A DNA stretch of 64,000 nt from Paracoccaceae bacterium (GCA_002402045.2 NVUX02000074.1:124001-188000), one strand, 5' to 3'. Numbered from the stretch's first letter, positions 36,331 to 45,627 are shown. The notes: a model not told the origin generated them from the sequence alone. Made by a program: numbers and translations.

Positions 36331-37659
36331 ATGGCAAATCATGTATTTCATCGCGCACCCGCCTTGATGCCGGAAGCGGCTTCGGGCGATGGTTGTTACT
36401 TAATAGATAGCACCGGCAAGCGCTATTTTGATGCCGGTGGGGCGGCGGTTTCCTGCCTTGGGCATAGTGATACCCATGTGACAAACGCGATTAAAGCACA
36501 GCTGGATGCGGTGGCTTTTGCCCATTCGGGGTTTTTTACCAGCGCCCCCGCTGAGGCTTTGGCCGATAAGCTGATAGAGCACGCGCCGGAGGGGATTGAG
36601 CGGGTTTATCTTGTGTCGGGTGGGTCGGAAGCGGTGGAAGCCGCAATTAAGCTGGCGCGGCAGTATTTTGTGGAAAAAGGCGAGCCTGAGCGCGGGCATG
36701 TGATCGCGCGTAAGCAAAGCTATCATGGCAATACACTGGGTGCGTTGAGCGCGGGTGGAAACGAGTGGCGGCGTGAGCAATTTGCGCCGCTTTTGCTGAA
36801 CATGACCCACATTAGCCCGTGCTATGAGTATCGCCTGCGCGGCGAGGCGGAAAGTGCCGAGGCCTATGGTCTGCGAGCGGCGGATGAGCTGGAAACAGAG
36901 ATTTTGCGCGTTGGAGCTGGGCGCGTGATGGCATTTGTAGCTGAGCCGGTGGTGGGGGCTACTTTGGGCGCGGTGCCCGCCGCGGTGGGGTATTTTGCGC
37001 GTATTCGAGAGATTTGCGACTGCTACGGCGTGCTGCTAATTCTTGACGAGGTTATGTGTGGCATGGGCCGCACCGGTACGCTTTTTGCCTGTGAGCAAGA
37101 GGGTGTGCGGCCTGATATTTTGACTATCGCTAAAGGGCTGGGAGCGGGGTATCAGCCTATCGGCGCGATGCTGTGCTCGGGCGAGATTTACCGAACCATT
37201 ACCGAAGGCAGCGGGTTTTTTCAGCATGGGCACACCTATATGGGCCACCCCGTGGCGGCGGCTTGCGGGCTGGCGGTGCTGGAGCGGATTGTGGATGATG
37301 GGCTGCTTGCGCGGGTGCGCGCCCTTGGTGAATATATGGAAAAGGCGCTGGTTTCGGCGCTGGCGCAGCACCCCAATGTGGGTGATATCCGCGGGCGTGG
37401 GCTTTTTTTGGGCGTGGAACTTGTGGCGGACCGTGCCTGCAAGGCGACCTTTGATCCAGCGCTAAAAATTGCCCCCAAAATTAAGAAAGCCGCGCTTGAG
37501 CGGGGATTGATGTGCTACCCGATGCAGGGCACGATTGATGGGCGGCATGGCGACCACGTGTTGCTCGCGCCGCCATTTATCATGAGCGAGGCCCAAGTGG
37601 ACGAGATGGTCGATATGCTGAAAGCCTCCATTTTGGACGTTTTGGCTGAAGCGCAGTGA
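36331..37659 (+). CDS. Class III aminotransferase (omega-amino acid type)
   Basis: A PLP-dependent transaminase of subgroup II, 442 residues, moving the amino group of an omega- or beta-amino compound to pyruvate or 2-oxoglutarate. Cofactor motifs: VSGGSEAVEAAIKLARQY, SYHGNTLGALSAG, LILDEVMCGMGRTGTLFA, and the Schiff-base Lys in TIAKGLGAGYQPIGAM. The start codon follows the BKACE stop with no gap, so the pair is translationally linked. The likely product is a beta-keto acid or semialdehyde for BKACE. Substrate specificity is not readable; beta-alanine, taurine-like and diamine substrates are all known in this family. Confidence 0.93.
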   Translation: MANHVFHRAPALMPEAASGDGCYLIDSTGKRYFDAGGAAVSCLGHSDTHVTNAIKAQLDAVAFAHSGFFTSAPAEALADKLIEHAPEGIERVYLVSGGSEAVEAAIKLARQYFVEKGEPERGHVIARKQSYHGNTLGALSAGGNEWRREQFAPLLLNMTHISPCYEYRLRGEAESAEAYGLRAADELETEILRVGAGRVMAFVAEPVVGATLGAVPAAVGYFARIREICDCYGVLLILDEVMCGMGRTGTLFACEQEGVRPDILTIAKGLGAGYQPIGAMLCSGEIYRTITEGSGFFQHGHTYMGHPVAAACGLAVLERIVDDGLLARVRALGEYMEKALVSALAQHPNVGDIRGRGLFLGVELVADRACKATFDPALKIAPKIKKAALERGLMCYPMQGTIDGRHGDHVLLAPPFIMSEAQVDEMVDMLKASILDVLAEAQ

Positions 37660-37700
37660 AGCTTCACAGCTCTTGAAGTAAGATGCCGAAAGGAATGCTG

Positions 37701-38708
37701 ATGTTTGCAGTTGTTTTGAAAGAAGACGGATATTCGGGGCAGTCCACGGGGCCGCGCATTGAAAATGCGGCTGATTGGCTGGAAGCGGCCGAGCTGCCCA
37801 TGCCCAAGGCGGGCGCGGGGCAGGTGGTGGTTAAGCTGCGGGCGGCGTCGGTTAATCCGTCTGATCTGCATTTCATCAAAGGCGAATATGGCCAGCCGCG
37901 CATTCAGGGCGCTGCGGCGGGATTCGAGGGCTGCGGTGATGTGGTGGAAGCGGGCGCGGGGGCTGAAGGGCTGGTTGGAAAGCGGGTGGCTTTTGTGGCC
38001 GCGGCTTCCGGTGCTTGGGCCGAATTTGTGCTGTGCGAGGCGATGAACTGCATTCCGTTGCGGGCTGATATTTCGGATGATGACGGCGCGGCGCAAATTG
38101 TGAACCCGCTCACCGCTATGGCGATGGTGGATATTGCGGTGCAAGCCAAAGCGGGTTTGGTGATTTCGGCTGCCGCGAGCCAGCTTGGCAAGCTGATGAT
38201 AGGGCTGGCGCAGGAATTGGGGCTGGAAACCATAGCGCTGGTGCGCCGCGCCGAGGCTATTGCGCCGCTGAAGGCGCTGGGGGCTAACCGCGTGCTGGAC
38301 GTGACTTCGGCCAATTTTGCTGCCGATTTTAGCGCGGCCAGCCGCGCGCTCAAGCCGCGCATATTTTTGGATGCCGTGGCCGATCAAACCTCGGAACAGG
38401 TGTTTGCTAATATGCCAAACGGTGCGCGATGGGTGGTTTATGGCAACCTTGGTGCCAACCCGCCAGCGCTTACGCAAATTGGCCAGCTCATTTTTATGGG
38501 CAAGAAAATAGAGGGGTTTTGGCTGACAAACTGGATGCGCACCACCCCGGCCAAAGACCAAATGCGGGTGGTCGGCGAGGTGCAATCTCGCTTTGCGGAT
38601 GGCCGCTGGCGCACCGATATTGCGGCACGGATTGGCTTGAAAGACGTTATCGGTCAGCTTGCAGAGGCCACGCAGGTGAGCGACGGGAAGGTGATTATCC
38701 GGCCCTGA
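37701..38708 (+). CDS. Zinc-independent NADPH:quinone oxidoreductase-like enzyme (MDR family)
   Basis: A medium-chain dehydrogenase/reductase of about 335 residues without the catalytic or structural zinc Cys clusters of alcohol dehydrogenases. Features are RAASVNPSDLHFIKGEYG, the substrate-domain FEGCGDVVEAG, and the Rossmann segment VISAAASQLGKLMIGLA. The Rossmann segment departs from the usual GxxGxxG, with ASQLG in place of the second glycines, so coenzyme binding may differ. Three in-frame starts are possible; 37701 has AAAGGA at good distance. It is the last gene of the island and may reduce an enoyl or keto intermediate. Confidence 0.88.
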   Translation: MFAVVLKEDGYSGQSTGPRIENAADWLEAAELPMPKAGAGQVVVKLRAASVNPSDLHFIKGEYGQPRIQGAAAGFEGCGDVVEAGAGAEGLVGKRVAFVAAASGAWAEFVLCEAMNCIPLRADISDDDGAAQIVNPLTAMAMVDIAVQAKAGLVISAAASQLGKLMIGLAQELGLETIALVRRAEAIAPLKALGANRVLDVTSANFAADFSAASRALKPRIFLDAVADQTSEQVFANMPNGARWVVYGNLGANPPALTQIGQLIFMGKKIEGFWLTNWMRTTPAKDQMRVVGEVQSRFADGRWRTDIAARIGLKDVIGQLAEATQVSDGKVIIRP

Positions 38709-38803
38709 GCGGCCTGATCACAAAGCCTCAAGGCAAAGTGACCCCGTGAAACATAATTTGCCCTTATATAACGTTGTATATTATTTCACACTTGGAGTTT
38801 CCT

Positions 38804-39277
38804 ATGATTTCCCGCCGTACCTTCCTTGTTTCCTCTGCCGCTGCCCTTGGGGCTGCTTCTTTTAGTTTTAAAGGCAGCGCCGCTGAATCTTTCGAGATTA
38901 TGCTGACCGATGCCGAATGGCGGACCCGCCTAACATCGGCCCAATTTGCTGTGCTGCGGGAAGAGGATACCGAGCGCCCGTTTAGCCATCCGTTGCTGGC
39001 TGAAAGCCGTGATGGCACGTATAATTGCGCTGGGTGTGATTTGCCAGTTTATCGCGCTTCAACCAAGTTTGATAGCGGCACCGGCTGGCCCAGCTTTTTC
39101 CGTGCGATTAATGGCAATGTGCGAAACCGTCGTGATCGCTCGCTATTTGGCACCCGTATTGAGGAGCATTGCCGCCGTTGTGGCGGCCACCTTGGGCATG
39201 TGTTTAATGACGGCCCCGCGCCCACAGGCAAGCGCCATTGTATTAACGGGGTCGCGCTGAGCTTTTCGGCGGCCTAA
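38804..39277 (+). CDS. msrB: Exported peptide-methionine (R)-S-oxide reductase
   Basis: Reduces methionine (R)-sulfoxide in oxidised proteins. The N-terminal ISRRTFLVSSAAALGAA is a twin-arginine-like signal, so the enzyme acts in the periplasm, unlike the usual cytosolic MsrB. The zinc site is built from CAGC and CRRCGGHLGH. The catalytic Cys lies in KRHCINGVAL, and STKFDSGTGWPSFF is the substrate-binding signature. The ATG at 38804 with TTGGAG seven bases upstream is the start; the longer ORF at 38774 would bury the signal. A hairpin follows the gene. Confidence 0.94.
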   Translation: MISRRTFLVSSAAALGAASFSFKGSAAESFEIMLTDAEWRTRLTSAQFAVLREEDTERPFSHPLLAESRDGTYNCAGCDLPVYRASTKFDSGTGWPSFFRAINGNVRNRRDRSLFGTRIEEHCRRCGGHLGHVFNDGPAPTGKRHCINGVALSFSAA

Positions 39278-39282
39278 GCAAA

Positions 39283-39301
39283 AGGGGGCGACTCGCCCCC
39301 T
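39283..39301 (+). terminator. Hairpin after msrB, related to the intergenic repeat
   Basis: AGGGGGCG and CGCCCCCT form an 8-bp stem with a 3-base loop six bases past the msrB stop, followed by CGCGCTCCCCCC. The stem and CGCGCTCCCC tail resemble the repeats at 3801 and 59676, without the TATTT end. It lies between convergent msrB and mscS and may stop both. Confidence 0.5.
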
Positions 39302-39323
39302 CGCGCTCCCCCCCTGTGGGGTA

Positions 39324-40121
39324 CTAGGTTTTGGTCACAATATGCAGTGACGTTGGGTATGGAATGTCGATCCCTTGGCGGTCAAATTCTTCCTTGATCT
39401 CCCGAAGCAGCGCAAATTTCATGTCCCAAAAAACATCGGCCATCGCCCAAACCCGCAGGGTGAAATCAACCGAGCTATCGCCCAGATTGGTGACTTTCAC
39501 AAACGGCGCGGGGTCACTCAGGACGCGGTCATCGGCGGCAATCACCTTGCGTAGCGCGGCCTCGGCCTTTTTCAGGTCGGTGCTATAAGAAACGCCGATC
39601 ACGATATCGCAGCGGCGGCGATCATAATACGAGTAGTTTTTGATTGACGAGGCCCAGATATCGCCATTCGGGATGGTGATCTGAACATTATCGGAGGTCG
39701 CGATTTCGGTGGTAAACAGCGAGATCGCTTTTACCGTGCCGGAATGCCCGCCGACATCGACAAAATCTCCGATTTTGAAGGGGCGGAAACCCAGCAGCAT
39801 AACCCCGGCCGCAAGGTTGGAAAGTGTGCCTTGTAGGGCGAGGCCAATGGCAAGGCCAGCGGCACCAAGCAACGCCACGAGCGAGGTGGTTTGAATGCCA
39901 AAGCGTGACAGCACAAACACAATCGCGATGGCCAAAATAGCGTATTTTGCGAGGCTGGCGAGGAACAGGAACAGGGTGTCGTCCAGCTCCTCGTATTTCA
40001 GGCCGATTTTATTAATTTGCCGCTTGGCAAAGCCCGAGATCCAAAGCGCGGCGATCATTATCGCTGCCGCTGTCGCCATGTTCAGCCCAAGCTGAACATA
40101 CCAATCCATACTATCAAACAT
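39324..40121 (-). CDS. Small-conductance mechanosensitive channel (MscS family)
   Basis: An inner-membrane channel that opens under membrane tension during osmotic downshock. About 265 residues, close to E. coli MscS (286). Three N-terminal membrane helices are followed by the pore helix segment [27 protein letters not shown], then the beta domain [23 protein letters not shown] and the mixed C-terminal domain. The ATG at 40121 lies inside the last codons of aroC (8-base overlap), with AAGGGA just upstream, so translation is coupled to aroC. Confidence 0.95.
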   Translation of the reverse strand: MFDSMDWYVQLGLNMATAAAIMIAALWISGFAKRQINKIGLKYEELDDTLFLFLASLAKYAILAIAIVFVLSRFGIQTTSLVALLGAAGLAIGLALQGTLSNLAAGVMLLGFRPFKIGDFVDVGGHSGTVKAISLFTTEIATSDNVQITIPNGDIWASSIKNYSYYDRRRCDIVIGVSYSTDLKKAEAALRKVIAADDRVLSDPAPFVKVTNLGDSSVDFTLRVWAMADVFWDMKFALLREIKEEFDRQGIDIPYPTSLHIVTKT

Positions 40122-41217
40122 CAATTTTCCCTTGGTTAGTTCCGATTTGCCCACGGTGGAGCAGTAAATGGTCCAGTATTACGCAGGCCATCATGGCCTC
40201 GCCCACCGGCACGGCCCGAATGCCCACACAAGGGTCATGCCGGCCTTCGGTGATCAGCTCAATCTCGCGGCCATCTTTGGTAACGGTCTTGCGGGGGGTC
40301 AGGATAGAGCTGGTGGGCTTTACCGCAAAACGGCAGACAATATCCTGCCCCGTGCTAATGCCGCCCAAAATGCCACCCGCATGGTTGGAGCTAAATTCGA
40401 CGCCGTCAGGCCCCATACGCATCTCGTCGGCGTTTTCCACACCCGTTAGCATGGCCGCGCCCATGCCCGCACCAATTTCCACGGCTTTCACCGCGTTTAT
40501 TGACATCATTGCGGCGGCAATATCGGTATCCAGCTTGGCATAAACCGGCGCGCCTAAGCCTGCTGGCACGCCCGAAGCAACCACTTCAATAACTGCGCCC
40601 ACCGAGTTACGCCCCTTGCGCAAGCCGTCTAAATAGCCCGCCCAGTCTTTGGCGGCCTCAGCGTCTGGCACCCAAAACGGGTTGCGGTTAATCTCGTCCC
40701 AGTCAAAGCGGCTCCGATCAATTTTGCGGTCGCCCATTTGCACCATGTAGCCCTTGATTTCAATGCCGCCAAACAGGGCGGATATCGCCGCGCGCGCAAG
40801 CCCGCCCGCCGCCACACGCGCGGCCGTTTCGCGCGCGCTAGAGCGACCACCGCCGCGGTAATCTCGGTTTCCGTATTTGGTGAAATAGGTATAATCAGCA
40901 TGCCCCGGCCTAAAGCTCTGGGCAATCTCGCCATAGTCTTTAGAGCGATGGTCAGTGTTCTGGATCATCAGCTGCACCGGCGTGCCCGTGGTTTTGCCCT
41001 CAAAAACGCCTGATAAAATCTCCACTGCATCGGCTTCCTGCCGCTGCGTGGTATACTTATTCTGCCCCGGCTTTCGCTTATCCAGCCAATGCTGAAGCAT
41101 GGCCGCGTCTATCGGCACATTGGGCGGGCAGCCATCTACCGTTGCGCCCAGCGCTGGCCCGTGGCTTTCGCCCCATGTAGTGACCCGAAACAGATGGCCA
41201 AAGCTATTCATTGACAT
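40114..41217 (-). CDS. aroC: Chorismate synthase
   Basis: Last shikimate-pathway enzyme, converting EPSP to chorismate with reduced FMN, for aromatic amino acids, folate and ubiquinone. At 367 residues it has the usual length. Signatures are [18 protein letters not shown] at the N terminus, the second family pattern [19 protein letters not shown], and the C-terminal [17 protein letters not shown] with the catalytic His and Asp. It is first in a two-gene unit with mscS. Confidence 0.98.
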   Translation of the reverse strand: MSMNSFGHLFRVTTWGESHGPALGATVDGCPPNVPIDAAMLQHWLDKRKPGQNKYTTQRQEADAVEILSGVFEGKTTGTPVQLMIQNTDHRSKDYGEIAQSFRPGHADYTYFTKYGNRDYRGGGRSSARETAARVAAGGLARAAISALFGGIEIKGYMVQMGDRKIDRSRFDWDEINRNPFWVPDAEAAKDWAGYLDGLRKGRNSVGAVIEVVASGVPAGLGAPVYAKLDTDIAAAMMSINAVKAVEIGAGMGAAMLTGVENADEMRMGPDGVEFSSNHAGGILGGISTGQDIVCRFAVKPTSSILTPRKTVTKDGREIELITEGRHDPCVGIRAVPVGEAMMACVILDHLLLHRGQIGTNQGKIDV

Positions 41218-41268
41218 GGCATTCTCCCTTTGCCCCGTTCTACCCCAAGCCCGCGGGCGGCAAAACCC

Positions 41269-42207
41269 CTATTTCACGCCCTTTGGTTTTGGCGAAGGTC
41301 CGGTATCCATTCTTGGATTGACTGTTTTCAGCACGGGTCCGGTGATATTCTTCCGGCTTTCCCGCCAAACCACAAATAACCCGCTGCCAATAATAATGCT
41401 TGCGCCAGCGCCGACCCAGATATCTGGGTACTCATTAAAGAACAGCGCGCCAAACAGCGTGGCCCACAATATTTGGGTGTATTGAACTGGCGCAATAAGG
41501 GCCACCGAAGGGGCAACACGGTAAGCAGCGATTACGCAGAGCTGTGCGGCAACCGCGAGCAACCCCACCATGGCCATGGCGCCAAGGGCGGGCAGCTCTA
41601 GCGGCACATAAACCGTGGGCAATATCATCGCCATAACCAAAATACTGGATATCATCGGTATTAAAATCAACACAGCACTGCGCTCTTCATTGCCGATTTT
41701 CCGCACGATGATCACGGCCAAAGAGCTGGCCAGCGCTGATGCCAGCGCCGCAAAATGCCCTAATTCAAGGGCCTCTGTTCCCGGACGCAGCACCACCAGC
41801 ACACCGCACAAGCCGACTAAAACTGCCAACCAGCGTTGCAGGCCCACGGCCTCGCCAAGCAGCGGCACTGAAAATGCAGTGATCAGCAAGGGCGTGATAA
41901 ACAAAAGTGCGTAAACCTCGGAAAGGGGCAGCACCGTAAAGGCATAAAACGCCCCGCTCATGCCCACCAGCGAACACAAGGAGCGCAGGGCGATAAGCCA
42001 AGGGTGGCGGGGGCGAAAATTATCAAGGTTGCGGTCTGCCATCATCATGACGGTGAGCGGAATGAACGCAAATAATGATGAGAAAAAGATGATTTGAAAC
42101 ACCGAAACATTGGCACCAACCGCCTTGATGATCGCATCATGGCTGGAGAAAAACATGAACGAGAGTAACGCAAAGGCATAGGCGCGCGTGGACGAAGAGA
42201 GTCGCAT
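41269..42207 (-). CDS. EamA-family (DMT) transporter
   Basis: An inner-membrane drug/metabolite transporter of about 312 residues with ten predicted helices in two EamA repeats, beginning AYAFALLSFMFFSSHDAIIKAVG. Many DMT members export amino acids or metabolites; the substrate here is unknown. The track starts at 42270, but MRLSSSTRAYAF at 42207 is a better N terminus and leaves the spacer to the divergent thiamine riboswitch free. Divergence from thiBPQ does not by itself imply a thiamine role. Confidence 0.88.
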   Translation of the reverse strand: MRLSSSTRAYAFALLSFMFFSSHDAIIKAVGANVSVFQIIFFSSLFAFIPLTVMMMADRNLDNFRPRHPWLIALRSLCSLVGMSGAFYAFTVLPLSEVYALLFITPLLITAFSVPLLGEAVGLQRWLAVLVGLCGVLVVLRPGTEALELGHFAALASALASSLAVIIVRKIGNEERSAVLILIPMISSILVMAMILPTVYVPLELPALGAMAMVGLLAVAAQLCVIAAYRVAPSVALIAPVQYTQILWATLFGALFFNEYPDIWVGAGASIIIGSGLFVVWRESRKNITGPVLKTVNPRMDTGPSPKPKGVK

Positions 42208-42310
42208 CTTGGTATCTTTCAAATTGTATGGGGCCAAGGATGACGCTAGCACAAGTTGGCTGATGTGCAATCCCCATATTGCGTTTAATGCGTATAGGTC
42301 CTATCAAAGC

Positions 42311-42395
42311 CTTACCTCGGGGGGCCTTTTGGCTGAGACGCATAACGCGGACCCGTAGAACCTGAACCGGATCATGCCGGCGTAGGGAAGGTATG
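42311..42395 (+). promoter_or_regulatory. TPP riboswitch (THI element) upstream of thiBPQ
   Basis: The conserved thi-box halves are present: CTCGGGGGGCC followed by GGCTGAGACG, then ACCCGTAGAACCTGAACCGG and CCGGCGTAGGGAAGG. The closing P1 stem forms between TACCT at 42313 and AGGTA at 42389. It ends about 45 bases before the thiB start codon. A small TGGGA/TCCCA dyad follows directly and may be part of the switching region. TPP binding should shut off the uptake operon. Confidence 0.95.
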
Positions 42396-42438
42396 GGATC
42401 TCCCACACTTTGCTTGCGTCGTAGCTTAGGAGAGAACT

Positions 42439-43413
42439 ATGAAGAAATTCCTTTTCGCTGCGGCACTCAGCTTGCCTTTTGGCAGCGTAGCCGCAGAAAC
42501 ATTAACCGTTTACACCTATGATAGTTTCGTAACGGACTGGGGTCCCGGCCCACAGATCAAGGCCGCTTTTGAGGCTGAGTGTGATTGCACGTTGCAATTT
42601 GTAAGCGCCGGCGATGGCGCGGCTTTGCTGGCGCGGCTCAGGCTTGAAGGCGCGCGCACCGAGGCTGATGTGGCGCTGGGGCTTGATAACTCACTGGTGG
42701 AACAGGCCCGTGATATCGGAATATTTGCTCCGTTGGCCGCTGCGCCTGAAGGGCTGGCCCTGCCGGTGGCATGGGAAGATGATACTTTTGTGCCATATGA
42801 TTGGGGCTATTTGGCGTTTGTCTATGACAACACCAAGCTTTCAGACGTACCTGACAGCTTTGAGGCGCTGGCGGCATCTGACCTTCGCATTGTTATCCAA
42901 GATCCACGTTCCTCTACCCCCGGCCTTGGGCTGGTGCTCTGGGTTAAGGCGGCTTATGGCGAAGAGGCCGGTGCGATTTGGCAGGGGCTTTCTGATAATA
43001 TCGTGACCGTGACCAAGGGCTGGTCAGGGGCTTATGGCATGTTTTTGGAGGGCGAGGCCGATATGGTGCTTTCCTACACCACATCACCCGCCTACCACCT
43101 GATCGCCGAGGACGATGCCACCAAATCAGCGGCGCAGTTTTCTGAGGGGCATTATATGCAGGTAGAAGTTGCGGCCAAGCTGGTGAGCAGTGACCAACAG
43201 GCGCTGGCTGATGAGTTTCTGGCGTTTATCACCACGGATGCTTTCCAGACAGTAATTCCCGAAACCAACTGGATGTATCCGGCCACAGGCGCGGCTGTGC
43301 CTGAGGGCTTTAGCGGCATGATTAACCCAGCTCCCGTGTCAGGCGCGCTTACCATTTCTGACGCGAACCGCAAAGCGGCTGTTGAGGAATGGGTGCGTGC
43401 GCTGAGCCAGTGA
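42439..43413 (+). CDS. thiB: Thiamine ABC transporter, periplasmic binding protein
   Basis: Binds thiamine, TMP or TPP in the periplasm and delivers it to ThiPQ. Signal peptide 1-19 ends GSVAAE. The mature protein starts TLTVYTYDSFVTDWGPG, the usual ThiB beginning, and contains WEDDTFVPYDWGYLAFVYD and GWSGAYGMFLEGEADMVLSY. At 324 residues it is the usual length. GGAGAG lies before the ATG. It is first in the riboswitch-controlled operon, and its TGA overlaps the GTG start of thiP. Confidence 0.96.
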   Translation: MKKFLFAAALSLPFGSVAAETLTVYTYDSFVTDWGPGPQIKAAFEAECDCTLQFVSAGDGAALLARLRLEGARTEADVALGLDNSLVEQARDIGIFAPLAAAPEGLALPVAWEDDTFVPYDWGYLAFVYDNTKLSDVPDSFEALAASDLRIVIQDPRSSTPGLGLVLWVKAAYGEEAGAIWQGLSDNIVTVTKGWSGAYGMFLEGEADMVLSYTTSPAYHLIAEDDATKSAAQFSEGHYMQVEVAAKLVSSDQQALADEFLAFITTDAFQTVIPETNWMYPATGAAVPEGFSGMINPAPVSGALTISDANRKAAVEEWVRALSQ

Positions 43414-44948
43414 TCAGACTGACCAAACCTTTAGGCATCGCCGCGCTTTTTGTTGTGGCGGTGCTGGTGCTGGCGCCTGTGCTGGCGCTAATTTCGCGGG
43501 CTGAATCTGGCGGCGTAAGCGCTGCGGTTTGGCCCGCTATCCGGTTTACCTTGCTGCAAGCCAGTCTGTCGGCGCTGATAAGCGTGGCGCTGGCGGTGCC
43601 GCTGGCCAAAGCGCTGGCTAGGCGGGCGTTTTTCGGGCGGGGGCTAATGGTCTCGCTGCTCGGAGCGCCGTTTTTGCTGCCCTCGATTGTGGCCGTGCTG
43701 GGACTGCTGGCCATTTGGGGCCGGAGCGGGGTTTTTAGCGATATGCTGGCGGTGGTTGGCCTTGGGCCGCTGGATATTTACGGGCTTGAAGGCGTGCTGC
43801 TCGCGCATGTGTTTTTCAACTTGCCGCTGGCCACGCGGATGCTGTTGCAGGGCTGGCAGGCTGTGCCTTCCGAGCATTACCGGCTTGCGGCCCAGCTTGA
43901 TCTCGCGCCGCGCGCGAAGTTTGCGCTCTTTGATATGCCGGTCTTGCGCGGCGCAGCCCCTTCGGCGCTTTTGGTGATATTCATGCTGTGTATGTCTAGC
44001 TTTGCCGTGGTGCTGGCGCTGGGCGGCGGGCCAAAGGCCAGCACCATTGAGCTGGCGATTTATCAGGCTTTGCGCTTTGAGTTTGACCTCGCAAGTGCGG
44101 CGCAGCTGGCGATTGTGCAGCTGGTTGTTGGCCTTTCAGCGGCGGCTTTGGCCTTTCATTTTGGCAAAGCGACGCGCTTTGGTGGTGGGCTTGGCGCCCC
44201 GTTTCAAAACTGGGATACACGAAGGGGGCCAAAGCTGCTGGACGGCGCAGTGCTTGTGCTGGCGGCGCTTTTTGTGGGCTTGCCCTTGCTGGCCATTCTG
44301 GCCAAAGGGCTGGCAGGCTTGGGGGCGCTTCCCTCGGGGCTTTGGGGGGCGTTTACGGTGAGCCTTGGGGTGGCGGCGGCCTCTACTTTGCTGGCGCTCG
44401 GCCTGTCGCTGGTTTTGGCGCGCCTTATTGAAACCAGCCGGCGGGGCGGGGCCATAGAGCTATTTACGCTTTTGCTGTTGGCGACCTCTCCTTTTGTGAT
44501 CGGCACGGGTTTGTTCATTATTATTAACCCCTTCGCCAGCCCCTTTGCGCTGGCCTTGCCGATAACGGCGCTGGTAAACGCGGCCCTTGCCTTGCCACTT
44601 ATGCTGCGCATCATCCGCCCCGCTCTTAGCCGCGTGCGGCAGGATTACGGGCGGCTGGCCGAGGGGCTGGGCCTTTCTGGCTGGGCGCGCTTTAGGCTAC
44701 TTACGTTCCCACAAATTCGGCCTGAGCTGGGCTTTGCCACCGGCTTGGCGGCGGCGCTTTCCATGGGAGACCTTGGGGTTATTACCCTGTTTGCCCCGCC
44801 GGATGTGCAAACCCTGCCGCTTTTGATGTATCGCCTGATGGGCAGCTACCAAATGGAGGCGGCCGCCGGGGTGGGGCTTGTGTTGGTGGCCAGCAGCTTT
44901 GGGCTGTTTTATCTGTTTGACAAAGGAGGCCGTGGTGCTGGCGCTTAA
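43410..44948 (+). CDS. thiP: Thiamine ABC transporter, permease
   Basis: The membrane subunit of the thiamine importer. About 512 residues with two homologous sets of helices (duplicated BPD_transp_1 domains), as is typical for ThiP. EAA-type loops are seen as AQLDLAPRAKFALFDMPVLRGA in the first half and AEGLGLSGWARFRLLTFPQIRPE in the second. GTG at 43410 overlaps the thiB stop (GTGA), so the ORF-track start at 43389 is too early. ThiQ starts inside its 3' end. Confidence 0.95.
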   Translation: MIRLTKPLGIAALFVVAVLVLAPVLALISRAESGGVSAAVWPAIRFTLLQASLSALISVALAVPLAKALARRAFFGRGLMVSLLGAPFLLPSIVAVLGLLAIWGRSGVFSDMLAVVGLGPLDIYGLEGVLLAHVFFNLPLATRMLLQGWQAVPSEHYRLAAQLDLAPRAKFALFDMPVLRGAAPSALLVIFMLCMSSFAVVLALGGGPKASTIELAIYQALRFEFDLASAAQLAIVQLVVGLSAAALAFHFGKATRFGGGLGAPFQNWDTRRGPKLLDGAVLVLAALFVGLPLLAILAKGLAGLGALPSGLWGAFTVSLGVAAASTLLALGLSLVLARLIETSRRGGAIELFTLLLLATSPFVIGTGLFIIINPFASPFALALPITALVNAALALPLMLRIIRPALSRVRQDYGRLAEGLGLSGWARFRLLTFPQIRPELGFATGLAAALSMGDLGVITLFAPPDVQTLPLLMYRLMGSYQMEAAAGVGLVLVASSFGLFYLFDKGGRGAGA

Positions 44949-45627
44949 AAATATCGAAATCGTGCAAGGTGACTTTCGGCTGACCGCTGATATTGAGCTG
45001 CAATCTGATCAAACCACGGCGATTCTTGGCCCCTCGGGCGGCGGGAAATCAACCTTGCTGACCGCGCTTGCGGGGTTTGTGGCGCATAGCGGCGATATTT
45101 TTTGGCGGGGGAAAAGCCTGAAGGCGCTGGCCCCGGCTGACCGACCGGTTTCTATGTTATTTCAAGAGCATAACCTGTTTCCGCATCTCAGTATTACACA
45201 GAATGTCGGGCTGGGGTTGCGGCCTGATCTTAAGCTTTCGGCCGCTGAAAAAGCCAAGGTTGAAACGGCTCTCAACCGCGTTGGGCTGGCGGGCAAGGGG
45301 GCGAGCCTGCCGCGTGCGCTTTCAGGCGGGCAGCGCCAAAGGGCGGCGCTGGCGCGGGCGTTGCTGCGGCAAAAGCCGATCTGGCTGCTGGATGAGCCCT
45401 TTGCCGCCCTCGGGCCGGGGCTGCGCCAGGAAATGCTGGAGCTGGTCGAGGAAATACGGGCTGAGCAGGGCGCGACGCTTTTGCTGGTGACACATGCGCC
45501 CGAAGACGCAAAGCGTATCGCCAGTGAGGTGGTTTTTGTGGAGGCTGGGCAGGCGCACCCAGCCCAGGCCACAGGCCCGTTTTTTGCGCATCCCTCAAGC
45601 GCGCTGCGGGCGTATTTGGGGAATTAG
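44935..45627 (+). CDS. thiQ: Thiamine ABC transporter, ATP-binding protein
   Basis: The ATPase of the thiamine importer, about 230 residues. Walker A is GPSGGGKST, the Q-loop FQEHNLFPHL, the signature LSGGQRQRAALARALLR, Walker B IWLLDEPFAALGPG and the H-loop VTHAPEDA. AAAGGAGG lies five bases before GTG 44935; the GTG three bases earlier is too close. It overlaps the thiP end by 14 bases. It is last in the thi operon, as the next gene is unrelated. Confidence 0.95.
   Translation: MLALKNIEIVQGDFRLTADIELQSDQTTAILGPSGGGKSTLLTALAGFVAHSGDIFWRGKSLKALAPADRPVSMLFQEHNLFPHLSITQNVGLGLRPDLKLSAAEKAKVETALNRVGLAGKGASLPRALSGGQRQRAALARALLRQKPIWLLDEPFAALGPGLRQEMLELVEEIRAEQGATLLLVTHAPEDAKRIASEVVFVEAGQAHPAQATGPFFAHPSSALRAYLGN

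Noticed and set aside
42306-42420. Possible small RNA in the spacer between the EamA gene and thiB
   Set aside because: The conserved sequence is fully explained by a TPP riboswitch.
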